Of a DNA stretch of 64,000 nt, positions 22,160 to 33,800 are shown piece by piece. A program made the position numbers and the translations under genes. Positions within the stretch are counted from its first letter, which is position 1; each line of letters starts with the position of its first letter. Origin of the DNA: Falciphora oryzae (taxonomy: Eukaryota > Ascomycota > Sordariomycetes > Magnaporthales > Magnaporthaceae); the NCBI GenBank assembly GCA_000733355.1, contig JNVV01000053.1:95915-159914 (forward strand), given 5' to 3'. Below the pieces are notes generated by a model, which did not search any database, was not told where the DNA came from, and was given only the letters and a program-made list of their open reading frames with translations.

Positions 22160-22216
22160 CACTAGGTGTAGCTTTGGCTTTTTTGCCGAAGTTTCGGGTT
22201 CGAATCCCGGCAGGGC
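22160..22216 (+). other. tRNA-like 3' half in element D (D1 copy)
   Basis: CGGGTTCGAATCCCG at 22195-22209 is a perfect T-arm with a full Pol III B box (GGTTCGAATCC). It is preceded by a stem-loop CTTTGGC-T6-GCCGAAG resembling an anticodon arm. No acceptor partner for CAGGGCC or D-arm is visible upstream, so this is a fragment rather than a tRNA gene. D2 has the same at 38736-38750. Confidence 0.5.
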
Positions 22217-22348
22217 CGTTACTAGGGAACCAATTATCGAACTTCGGTGGTTGGTTTTTTAATATGTTTTTTGCTAACCTTTTAACAGGCGCTTCCGCTA
22301 ATACTCCGCTAGCGCTTCCTAACAATTCCTAAGGTTTATCGCTTTTTC

Positions 22349-25300
22349 CTACGTATTTTCCTCGTAGCCGTACCTTTTCCATTTAATTAAATACTTTTTA
22401 AAGCGTCGCTTTATGCGTTCGTTTAAAAATTTTTCGATTTCGTACTTTTGCTTTAGGTCGACTTCTATTAACTCGCTGCTTTCCGTTCTAAGCGGTGCTA
22501 GTTTTAGCAAAAAAACGTGAAAAATTGGGTGGATTTCCATAATTAGGGGGAATTGTAATTCGTAATTAACGTTTAATACCACCTTTTTCACCTTAAACGG
22601 CCCAAACTTTTTGTAATCCAGCTTGTCATTTGGTCGTTTCGTTTTGATATTGCGGCGTAAAAAATAAACGCTATCCCCCTCCTTAAAAATCGGTCCCTCG
22701 ATCCTTTTCTTATTAGCTTGTATAGCCATTCGTTATCGTAGCTTTTCGAGCTTTACCTAAAGATTTTTGTGCAGTTTGGTAAGCTCCGTTACCTGGATTT
22801 CCGCTGCTAGGGCGTGTAATCCTGCCTTAGGTTCTCCGTACACCGTAAGTATATACCCGTAGTTTGCAAAAAACGGTGTGGTTTCCGTACTTTCGTATTT
22901 TAAGCTGTTATACGCAAACTGCGCCATAGGAAGCAATTATACCCAATCCGTTTGTTTGTAGTTAACGTAGTAGCGAAAGTACTATTCCATAATTTAGTTC
23001 GTTCGTTCGGTTTATCCGTTTGTTTCCGGATAGTACGCTATTAACAAAGCGTATCCGGCTCCCAATTTGGATACAAACGCGCGCTAAAACTTGCTTATAA
23101 ACAGCTTATCCTTATCCGTAACGATATGCTTTAGCACTCCGTACTTTGCGATTATATGCCGGATAAAAATGTACGCTAACTTTATAACGTTACTTGCCTT
23201 TTTGTAAGGTAAAAACAAAGCGTATTTAGTAAACCTATCCACCACTACTAGGATACTATTATAACAAACGTTCGTTAGGGGCTCTTTTAACCTTAATAGT
23301 TTAACAACGAAATCTGCTATAACATATTGCCATGCCTTGCTAGGCGCTGGCAAAGGTTACAATAACCCATAAAGCTTGTATCGGCTGGCTTTGTTTTTTG
23401 CGCAACTTTCACAATTTTTAATTGCTTCCTGTACTTTGGCTCGAATTCTAACAAACCCGTAATATTATCGTAGCCTTTTCCATGTTTTGGTCACTCCCTA
23501 ATAGCTATAGGCCAATTGCCCGTGGATTTGCTAAATCCTTTTAGGAGTTCATTCCTTTTGCCTAGCTGTTTTTGCTAATACCCGCTACGCCGGAACCAGA
23601 AATCCGTTTAAGCCTTAGGCGAGTATTATACGAGTTTTTTTTGAAGTATTAACCTCGTGGTTTAATTGGCGACTAAAAGCGTCCGCCCGTCCGTTTTCCG
23701 ATCCCTTGCGGTATTTAATCCGGATATTATAATTTTAAAGGAACTCACTTTATCGGATTTGCCGTTTGTTTAGGTTTTTGCTAGTGGTAAAGTGTAACAA
23801 GTTTTTATAGTCCGTATGCACTACAACCTAATGCTTTGCTCCATACAAATAAGGTTTCTATTCCTTTAATGCCCTAATAATAGCGAAAAGTTTTTTATTA
23901 TAGATTTGGTAATTTAACTTAAATCCATTAAATTTTTGCGAAAAAAAGGCGCAAAAGTGCAGCCTTTTTTGCTCGTCCCTTTGTCTAAGTTATCCTCCGA
24001 TTGCGAAATCTAACGCATCGGTTTCTACCTCGAAAGGTTTATTTGGGTTTGGCATAGCTAAAACTGGTTTTTATAAAACGGCTTTCCGCAATAGTTCGAA
24101 AGCTTTTTATTTTTGCTTCCCCCAATGGAATTGGGTATCGTTTTTGGTAAAATTCGTAAATAGTGCAGCCTTTTTGCTAAAATCGCGGATAAACCGTCGG
24201 TAAAAGTTTATAAACCTTAAAAAGCTTCGGACCTCCCTAACGTTCGTAAATACAAGCTATTCTTTAACCTCGTGCACTTTTTTGGGGTTTATACGAACTT
24301 TTCCGGGTGTAATAATAAAACCTAAAAAAACGACCTTTTACGTATACTATATACATTTTTTTAGGTTAATTAAAAGCTTAGCGTTTTGCAGTTTTTGCAG
24401 CATTTTATGCATATGCTTTTTATATTTTTCTAATGTTCCCGAAAAGATTAGGATTGTCACGGGACAAGACCAAGGTTGTACCACGTGCACCACGAAGGCA
24501 AAAGAGGAACGTTGTTGTAGCTGGGACTACAACCGTGCGAGGTCCTTATCAAGGGATCGCACCGTGACAATACCCCACCCTTAAACCGCAATTGTCCTCA
24601 ATTGCAACTTAAGGTTTGCCTTCCAGGGTTGCGCTGCACAAGCAAGGTGCTGGCGCTAGCGCTGCGCAAGCGAGGCGCTGGCGCTTTGTCACGGGAATCG
24701 CTTAATAAGCTTCCCCCGAAAAGCCTCGGTCGGCTTTTCGAATCGCTGGAGCCAATTGCCCCCGCCCCCAGCAGAAGAAGCGCCACAGTTGGCTTCCGTG
24801 CACGCCACCGTTGCGCCACGGATGAAATCTGTGCGCGCGACCGTGCGGGGGATTGAACTCGAGCGACCCATAGGAGCTACAACAAACTGTCACGGGACAA
24901 GACCAAGGTTGTACCACGTGCACCACGAAGGCAAAAGAGGAACGTTGTTGTAGCTGGGACTACAACCGTGCGAGGTCCTTATTAAGGGATCGCACCGTGA
25001 CAAGGATATCGTCCAGGTATGTAAAGATAAAAATGTCGAGGTATTTTTGCAATACGTGGTCGATTATCCGCTGGAATATAGCTAGCGCATTAGTAAACCC
25101 AAAGGTTATTACTAAAAATTTAAAAACCCCGAATCTCGTCCGAAAAGCTATTATCCATTTCTAACCCTTTTTAATCCGTAACAGGCTATAAGCTTTGCGT
25201 AGGTTTAAAGCCGTAAAATATTTAGCTTTGCTAAATTTATCCCGTAATTTGTCGATAAAAAGCAAAAGATATCGATTTTTAATGGTTGCCTCGTTTAGCG

Positions 25301-28215
25301 GTCGGTAATCGATACATATCCGCTTTTTTCCGTTTTTTTTTAGCACGAACAATATCCCGTATCCGATAAAAAAGTTGGAAGGCCTAATAAATCCTTTTAA
25401 TAGGTCCTCCTTTAGTTATTCCTTTAGCACTTCTTGCTGTTTTTGGCTTAACTAATACAGTTTCTAATACTTAAGTTATGTTTTTGGTTTAAATTTAATT
25501 TCGTGGTTAAATGGCCTATATTCCGGAAATATTATTTTTAAATCTTTCCTAAACAATTTCCAATACTGGAAATATTTTTTTAGGACGTTTTTTATTCGTA
25601 TTTCGAAATTTACTTGTTTTTTGGGATCGACGTCGCTTGTAAATAGTTGCGAATCCGTCGATATCGATTGCTTAAGTTAACTGCCTTATCCTGCTACCGT
25701 CGTAGCTGCCTTTTATAGCTTTGTAGGTTTATTGTCCGGGGTTTGGGGCTATTAAACCGTTACGGGGTTTTGTAAATTTCCCTATTAAATTTAGCCGGTA
25801 ATTTAATTTATTTGTAAATTGCTTTATTTAAACCAAAGGATACCTAAAATTACGTTTTCCCCTCTTATATCCATAATATCCAAAGTAACGCGGAAATTTT
25901 TCCTTTGGCATCGAAATTTGAAATGATTAGTTTTTTTATCGATATGGCTATTATTAAATGTAATTGGTTTTTTTTCCATAGTTTTTAGGCTATACGGCGT
26001 TTTTTTTTTCCTTACCGGAATGCCGTACCTTTTCGCTGCCTTCGGCGAAAAGTAATTGCTTTAGGCCCCGCTATCGATTATAACGTTTAGCTTTTTTCCT
26101 TTGTACCGTAGTACCACCATCAAATGCTAATGTTAGTTAACGTTTATTACGGCTAAAGTTTTTGCTTGTTATTAAAGTCCATTCCGTGCCTTTATATCGG
26201 GTAGCCTTTTTAGTTTTTTGCTTCGGGAGCTTTTCCCTTTCTTATAGATCGTCCGGCTTCGTAGCTTACGTAACTAAGCAAGCTTAATCGCATACGGCCT
26301 TTTGTTTAAGCTTTAGCCTTTTTTTCTATATGAACCTTACATTCGGGCTTCCCGTAATTAAAGTACGGTAGAAATCCCGAAATGCATAGCATGGGGTAAG
26401 CTAGTAAAGGTGCGAAGGTCGCTTTAAACTATGCGTAATCCATTTCGGTAATCCTTTATTTAGGGAGCTAATAATCCCTTTTTAGGTTTTTAATCAATTC
26501 GCCGTTTTTTTTTCCGGAAAGAAATCGCTTTTTAATTTTGCGGTTAAATGCTATTCGTAGCAATCATTTACGCACTCGGCCCAAAAAAGCTCGTCGTATC
26601 CTATTACTTCGACATCCATATTTAGGTGGTTTTGGTTATATAGTTCCGTACTGCGTTCTTTTTTCGGGGGCACTTTTTCGTACGAAGCCCCGTAATAAAT
26701 AACTTGCTAGTCGTTCCGAAACCAATCTAAAAGCTAGCTGTTATCGTTAAATGCTAGCTCCTTTCGCATAATTCCTTCGATAGGTTTAGGCTAATCCCAA
26801 AACTATCGGTCCGATTCCGAAAATTTAAACGAAATATAAGCTTTGCTAATATCGAATATGTTATATATTCGTTGCTTTGTAATTAGAAGCAAACCTTTAG
26901 CTTTTTTTCGTTTTTTAGCTATATAGGTTTAACTTAATAGCTCGTTATCGATTTCGTTATTGGTATCGTAAATGGATTCAACCTACGCAACGATATTATT
27001 TTTTTCCTCGGATTTTATAAATCCGGTAGCGAAAACTTATTTTCCCTCGTTATCGTACTTAATCCTAATAAAACCTTTATTAAAAATTGTCCGAATTCGT
27101 CGCGTCGCGGTTACCCGCCTTTTAAAGTACCAACCGGTCGCGTTTTTATCAAATTAATGCGTTAAGCACGAATCTTCGCAGCAATAGGTCCAACTAAAAG
27201 CTGCTCCGGGGCACAAACTGTTTTTTACCTAAATGTTTCCCCGTTAAATAACTGCCGTTTATTTTTACGGACAGTCCCTTTTTATATGGCCCTTTTAACT
27301 ACATTTAAAGCATTTCCCGTCCTTAAAATCCTGCCTCTTCTTATCGCTTTGCTTTTACTAATAAGTAGTTCCCGCGCTAAAATTTATAGGTTTAAAATAT
27401 ATGCCATAAGCCGTATTTAGCTATTGCTTATTTTTTTTATAGTTGTTTTTATTATTTACCACTTTAATTAACTAACCCTTTTTTTTTAAATCGTCGTTTG
27501 TATAATTTATCGCTAATACGGACGGCTATTTAAACGTAATCCGGAAAGTCCTCCGGTCGGTCCGTTTTAAAAAGCTCGTTTTTTATATCCTTGCAGAAAC
27601 CCCTATAAAAGTGCGCCATTTTAATTTAATCGGTCCAATCGAATTTGGTTACAAAGCGTTAAAACTTTAAAGCGTATATAAAAGCTAGCCCTTTTTATCA
27701 AAAGCTAAAGATTTCTTTTTCCGCAACCAATCGCTCGTTAACCTAACCGAAAACTTTACCGATTTTTTTTCCGAATCTTTCGAAGCTAATAAATATAATT
27801 TATATTTGCTTTTTAAATTCCACGCTTTAAAAGTAATCCGCTTACGTAAATTGGAACTAGTTTTTAACTTTTCTTCCGAAACGTATAGCGGCGTAAACCA
27901 CTTTTTTTTCCTTAGTACCAAAATAAACTTCGTAAAACGAAAAGTAAACTTTGCATTCGGTAAAAAAAATTCGAAATTTGCCCGTTTTTCCGTCGTAAAT
28001 TTCGGGAAATAGAAATTTGTATGCCTTTATCGCAATATCCGGTTTGCTTTAAACCGTAGCCAACTAGGCCTTAGCTTTAGTAAAGTCCTTTACAAGCATT
28101 TGGAAAAAATCGAAGGAAATATCCTCGTTATATTTTTTCCCTTCGTATTCGACGGTAAAAAGCTGCTCCGTTTGCTTGGAACCGGACGCCGATATTTTAT
28201 CGTACTATTCGCTTT
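22349..28215 (-). pseudogene. Element D1 gag-pol, inactivated
   Basis: Reading the minus strand from right to left, gag begins near 28215. Protease motifs lie near 25980-26130. Reverse transcriptase is at about 25161-25500 (MFVLKKNGKKRICIDYRPLN) and is cut further downstream in its frame by the TRIM at 24455-25002. Integrase core lies at 23084-23353 (ILVVVDRFTKYALFLPYKK, HIVTDKDKLFISKF). The C-terminal chromodomain is at 22349-22480 (FKKYLIKWKRYGYEENTW). Dozens of TAA/TAG codons interrupt it. Family knowledge assigns the usual Ty3 replication roles; this copy cannot encode them. Confidence 0.88.
24455..25002 (-). mobile_element. TRIM (miniature LTR element) inside D1 reverse transcriptase
   Basis: Two 115-base direct repeats (24455-24569 and 24888-25002; TGTCACGGGACAAGACC...CCGTGACA), differing at one base, flank a 318-base non-coding centre. 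The duplication AGGAT brackets it (24450-24454 and 25003-25007). D2 carries the uninterrupted site (ATTAGGATATCGTCC near 40990). On the minus strand, GGTTTAAGGGTGGGGTAT next to the LTR is a polypurine tract. Both ends of the interior resemble those of E. The interior has a 28-base direct repeat (GCGCTGCrCAAGCrAGG) near 24633-24690. It is less RIP-damaged than its surroundings. Confidence 0.92.
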
Positions 28216-28244
28216 CGGTAAATGCTAAATAGGATTAATTAAAA

Positions 28245-29125
28245 TGTTACAATCAGGTTTTATTCCTAAGGTAAAATACCTAAAAAAGGTGTATAAACAG
28301 TACATTTAATAGGGGTTGCTTTAGGGGAATTGGGAAATTAGTAACAAAAGTTTAAATTGTTTGCCTAAAGGGGTACTTTGGAACTAATTTAAATTAACTA
28401 ATACCGATGCTGTTCGTGGCACTGTCGGTATACCAACACGGTTGGGGTGAGAAGGCTTCTGGTATTCAATATGTATCCAAAAGTCGTCTGTCTTCTAGAA
28501 ACAACGGAAGGGCTCCTCGTGCGAGCCCTCTAGATACATATATCCCAATCACGGAAGCCGCGGGGTGCGGTCGTCCAAGGCCAGTCCCGGTGCCGGGCCT
28601 GACTTGCGACTTGCACCGCCTCCGTGCATGACCGGTGATCTCCGTGCATGACCGGTGATCACCGTTCATGACCGGTGATCCCCATTGCCGGTCCCTCCGT
28701 GTCAGAGAGGCGGGGCCTCTCAGTCCCGGAGTCCCTAGTCATTGGGGATTCCCCTTGCCCGTGCTTCTACCTGTCGTGCGACCTCTTGCTGCCCTTCCAA
28801 CAGATGCCTTAATTAAAACTATTTAACCGTAAAAAAACCTTTCCTTTATATACACGACTTAATCCTTCCCAATTTGTGCTATATTTGCTATATCGCATAT
28901 TAAACATATCGCCTTAAAGACCTATGCTATATCTGCTATATCGCATATCAAATATATCACCCTAAGAACCTGTGCTATATCTGCTATATCGCATATCAAA
29001 CATATCACTTTAAAGTTACGTGTCCTTCCACGTAACCCTTCCTTTTCCAAGTGCGGGGTTAAAGGTGCTTCCTTCCCGGGGCTTAACCCAAGCCTCCTGT
29101 CCCCGCCACTTGTATGGTCGTAACA
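28245..29125 (-). repeat. LTR of D1 (5' in element orientation), interrupted by solo LTR H
   Basis: This is the same 484-base LTR as at 20955, here expanded to 881 bases by the 392-base H element plus its 5-base duplication at 28411-28807. Confidence 0.9.
28411..28802. mobile_element. Solo LTR of family H
   Basis: This 392-base insert starts TGTTCGTGGCACTGTCGG and ends CTTCCAACA. It is flanked by GATGC on both sides (28406-28410 and 28803-28807), and the other three D LTRs show a single site. It carries three tandem copies of a roughly 21-base unit with core CATGACCGGTGATC (about 28626-28681). No internal genes remain and it is GC-rich. No other H copy is in the window. Confidence 0.85.
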
Positions 29126-29780
29126 ACCCGGTATATAAGATACAAAACACAAAGGCGGCGGCGCGCCGGGATTTCGATACCTTTAAATAAAAGAACACCA
29201 GGTTCGGAAATTTCATTAGCGCGTTTATTCGCTTAGCGGACATAGGCGGATACCCGGCGAATATGCGCGTAAAAGCCCTAAAAAACAAAGTTAGCAACGA
29301 GCTTTCCAAAGCCGCAATTAACCAAATTAATAAACCCGGGCCCGAAAATTTCGAAAGATGGGTTAAAATATACCGAAACCTATCTAACAACCTCGCGGAT
29401 TACGCACATAAATTATACCACAACGGCGAAACGACGGCGCCGAAACCAGGGAACCACTAACCGGCAACAACGATAACCCTAACACCTACGCCCGCCAGCA
29501 ACCCCATAAACTTTAATAAAATTTCGACCAGCCCAAAAGGACTTTTAACCGAAACGTAGCGACAGCACCAACGGAACAACCATTTTTGCATATATTACAG
29601 ACAGCCGGGGCACTATACCTTCGCCTGCCTAACGAAACCTAAAAAATAGCAAAACGCCGGCGGATCGCAGGCGAAAAAAAATTAAGTCCTGCATATAATC
29701 GCGTACAAAACCCGTAAAAGGATTAAAAACGATAAAAACAGCAAAACAACGATATATATTTCCATTCCATAAGCCCTAAT
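29126..29780 (+). pseudogene. Element E gag, C-terminal part after D1
   Basis: The gag frame interrupted at 20954 resumes here: NTKAAARRDFDTF, FISAFIRLADIGGYPANMRV, FERWVKIYRNLSNNLADYAH. It matches the retrotransposon gag fold in composition and helix spacing. A degraded zinc knuckle may lie near 29590-29630 (CIYYRQPGHYTFAC). Stops are mainly TAA/TAG. Confidence 0.75.
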
Positions 29781-32700
29781 ACAACATTTTCTTTTAACAC
29801 AATACTACTCCCTTACGGAAACCAACCGGTACCCTATCAATTACTAATCGATACAAAATATTCCCTATAGGCGTTTATTAATAACACATTCGCGCATACA
29901 CATAACCTACCCAAATTCTAACTACCGGAACTAAAACCCCTCCGTTTCGCTAACGGAACGCTAGCAAGGCGCATTACCAACTACGTTAAAACCATCCATA
30001 CGTTCGGAAACACTACGGAAATTATAACGTTTTATTATTAGCCGCTAAAAGGACCGGATATTATCTTAAGCTTACCGTAACTAAAACACTATAACCTAAC
30101 AATCAATTAGGCGGCGGGAATTTTAAATATAAACGGCGTTACGATGGCAGAAACCGAGCGAACACCGGCGCCGGATATAAAAATCCGCATTTTAAACGCA
30201 CCCAACTTCCTAACCTTTTGCAAGTAGGAAGGAGTGCATACCTAAACCATACTATAAGCGAAATTCCTCGCCTTAACTAAAAAAAATACCCTACCCAACC
30301 ACCAATCGTCCGATAATTTCGCTAACGATACGCTAACGGCAATCCTTCGGGCCATTCTCCAAACGAAGGAGCTCCCCGAAAGTACGAAATTGGAACTCAA
30401 GCTCCAAGCTTTTAAAGATTGGGTCGAAAAAGCACTACATTTACGCCAAATATCCAACAAAGATATAAAAAAATTCCTAAAAGGGAAACTTCCTATAACA
30501 ATAGAAAAAATCCTTAACAAACTTCCCTAAAAGCTTTACGATTTAACGGAATGCTTCTTTCCTTAAAACGCAGACACGCTACCCCCATACAAACCGTTCG
30601 ATTATAAAATCGAACTTCTCCCTAACGAAACGCTACCATACCATTATAACCGCGCTATATCCTAATAAAAGCTGCGCGTAGTCCGGAAATATTTCGATAC
30701 CTATTTGGCGAAAAGCTTTATCCGCCCCAGTACGTTACTAGCGGCGGCCCCAATCCTTTTCGCTAAAAAGCTAAAAAGCGGGATTAGGGTTTGCGTAAAC
30801 TACCGGGGGCTAAATAATATTACGGTTAAAAACCGGTACCTAATCCCATTTATTAGGGAAATATTAAAAGCTTTATTAAAAGCGAAATAATTTAGCAAAA
30901 TAGATATTATAACGGCGTTTAATCGCCTACGTATCGCCCCCGGGAACGAATAAAAAACCGCGTTTATCACTAAATTCGGACTATTCGAATACCTAATAAC
31001 CAATTTCGGTATAACAAATGCCCCCAGCTCGTTCCAACACTACATCAACCACACATTAGGGGACGTTTTGGATAAATACGCCACGGCCTACCTTAACGAC
31101 GTCCTAATATATAGCGAAACCAAAGCGGAACACCGGCGTTACGTTAAAGAAATGGTACGGAAACTCGCCGACGCCGGCCTATTTATCGATATCCGAAAAT
31201 GCGAATTTAACGTTAAAAAAACGAAATACTTAAAACTTATCGTTTTTATAGCGGGGATACGGATAAACTTAAATAAAGTGGCGGCGATCCGATCGTAAGC
31301 CGCACCAACTACGCTACGGGAATTGCAACGCTTCTTCGGATTCGCGAACTTTTATAAAAGGTTCATCCGGGGCTTTTTGGTAATAGCCCGCCCGCTGATA
31401 ATACTAATAAGCGCAAAAAGCTGGCCGGGCTATTTATTAAACGAAGCCGCGGTAGCGTTCCGCCGCTTCCGCGACGCCTTTTCTTCGGAAATTACATTAG
31501 CTTTTTACGACCCGGTATTAAAAACGATTATAGAAGCGGACGCGTTGGATTAGGCGGTAGAAGGGGTTTTTTTACAAATAAACGCGGAAAGGATACGCCG
31601 GCTAATTGCTTTCTTTTTAGCTAAACACTCGCCGGCGGAATGCAATTACAAAATATACGATAAAAAGCTTTTAGCAATTATTAAAGCTTTTAAAAAATGG
31701 AAACCCGAGCTTTAAAGCGCCAAATCGCTAATGGAAATTTAAACGGACTATAAAAATTTGCAATTTTTTGCTACCACCAAACTACTAAACTAGCGGCAAA
31801 TTAAATGGTCGGAATTCCTTAGCGATTTTAAATTCCATATCATATATAAACTAGGAAAAACAGCCATAATCCCCAACACGCTTTTACGCTTTTTTAACGT
31901 TCGCCTAACGAATATACAAAACGTAGCTAACGAAAAGGTGGCGTTTCGCCAGCGAATTTTGCTACCTTTAAAACGGTGGGGCCCCGGCGAAGCACCAGCG
32001 ATGCTACGGGTTTTCAACACGTCCGAACATATAAACGTGCTAATAAATAAAGCGTACGTTATTTCGGAGCTGGCGCAAGCTATAATATTTTGTTTGCAAG
32101 ATTTAACGAAGCGATAATTCCCCACCTGGATCCGGAAGCAGGTCAAATTGGCGAAAGCCGATTGCCAGGCGATACGAAAGCGCATTTATTGCAAAAAACG
32201 GCTATTTATCCCGCCCAATAATACGTTGCGATTTTAAATCCTGCATAAGACGCACAGTTTGCCACCAGGCGGATACTTAGGGCGTAGCAAAACCTGGGAT
32301 TTAATACGCAAAATTTACATTTAGCTACGTTTATCGCGAAACGTTAACGTATTTGTTTAAAGTTGCTATTTGTGCAAAATGTTAAAAGTGGAGAAAAAAT
32401 CCCTAAGCGGATTGTTAAAGCTGTTAGCAGTACCGTTTAGGCCATAGGCGGATATATTTGTAGATTACGTCGGCCCGTTACCGCTATACGAACGTTAAAG
32501 TATCGTTTACCACCATATTATAGTGGTAATGGACCGGTTAATAAAAATGCGCTATTATATCCCAATGGTCGAAACCGACACGGGTCGCCTGGCAGACGCC
32601 TTCTTCGCGCAGGTGTACCGCTTGCACGGCACCCCCAACACCATCGTTTCGGATCGCGGCAAACAGTTCGTATTTACCTTTTGGAAAAAGTTAAGTAGGA

Positions 32701-33800
32701 GATTTAGCGTTACGTTTAAACATTCGTTATCGTTTCACCCGGAATCCGACGGCCAAATAAAGATCCTAAACGCATACATAAAATAATATTTGCGGGCGTT
32801 CTGCTTATACTACTAGGACAATTAGGTTAATTAGCTCCCATTTGGAAAGTTCGCTAGCAACAACCACGTATCGGAAACGACCGGGGTTTCCCTTTTTTTC
32901 GCCAATTACGAATGGAATCCTTATATAGGTACGGAACCGAAAAGTGAACGACCAAACGGCGGAACGCCGGCGCATTAACAGAAGGTTTATAACGCCACCA
33001 CCGTTACGGATAAGGTTTAAAAAGTTTAAAACCACGTTAAAACGTTAGCCGAAACCAGCAAAAAAAAGTACAAAAAAGCAGCGAATCGCTACCGAACCAA
33101 CGCCGGGACGTTTTCGGAAAACGACCTGGTCTAAATTAATACTAGGAATATAACCACCTTGCGCCCAACAAATAAGCTTAGCGAAAAGTGGATCGGACCC
33201 TACCTAATTACAAAAATTTACCCCCGAACTTTAGCCGTCAACCTACCGGCGTATTACAAACTATTCCCAATATTTTACGTTTCGCTTATCCAAAAAAAAA
33301 ACCCGGGCTTCCCAAACTAAAAAGCAATAAACGATAAGCACAATAAGCAAGCAGCCGGCGCGGTGCTAGCGGATAACCAAAACGACGCAAACGGCGAATT
33401 AATAAAAAAATGGCATTTCGATCGCATTTTAAACTCAAAAGGCACACCCAACGCTTTAAAATATAAAATGAAATAAGCAACACCTTATAAACTAATTTAG
33501 CAACCGGCACGCGATTTGAAAAAGGCAAACGATAGGATTCGGGATTTCCACAAATAGCACTTTAACAAACCCGGACCACCGGATTGGTAGCGAAACCCGG
33601 GCGAAGCGCAAACGGGGGATTAAAGGACAGCCAACTACGCGCAAAGGGTTAGGAAAAAGGCAATAGCATAACCGAAACCCAAAGGCCGACCTAAAGGCAG
33701 ACCTAAGCAGAACCCGAACTAACAATAAAGCGGTTAAAAACGCAGGTGGGGAGGGGGCGGAAACAGGGCGGAAAATAATCGAACCACCCGAAACGAGCCT
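29781..33800 (+). pseudogene. Element E pol (protease, RT, RNase H, integrase, chromodomain), inactivated
   Basis: Degraded protease sequence lies near 29840-30110. Reverse transcriptase is at about 30700-31300 (AKKLKSGIRVCVNYRGLNN, FGLFEYLITNFGITNAPSSF). Its catalytic box reads YLND where family members have YLDD. RNase H lies at about 31480-31800 (FYDPVLKTIIEADALD). Integrase core is at 32455-32800, with all three acidic positions still visible (VVMDRL, IVSDRGKQF, HPESDGQ). A chromodomain-like end sits at about 33410-33600 (KWHFDRILNSKGTPNALKYK). The frame contains many in-frame stops, most at Trp or Gln positions. Family roles are those of a Ty3/gypsy chromovirus. Confidence 0.87.

Larger units (their letters stand above)
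20955..29125 (-). mobile_element. Ty3/gypsy chromovirus D, copy D1 (reverse orientation)
   Basis: It is bounded by 484-base LTRs and the duplication ACCCG (20950-20954 and 29126-29130), and it interrupts E gag. Removing the TRIM and the H solo LTR leaves 7221 bases, matching sister D2 at 7220. Coding is on the minus strand and full of stops. The plus strand is T-rich with few CpA. A polypurine tract (AAAAAAGGGGATTTAA on the minus strand) adjoins the LTR at 21439. Confidence 0.92.
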
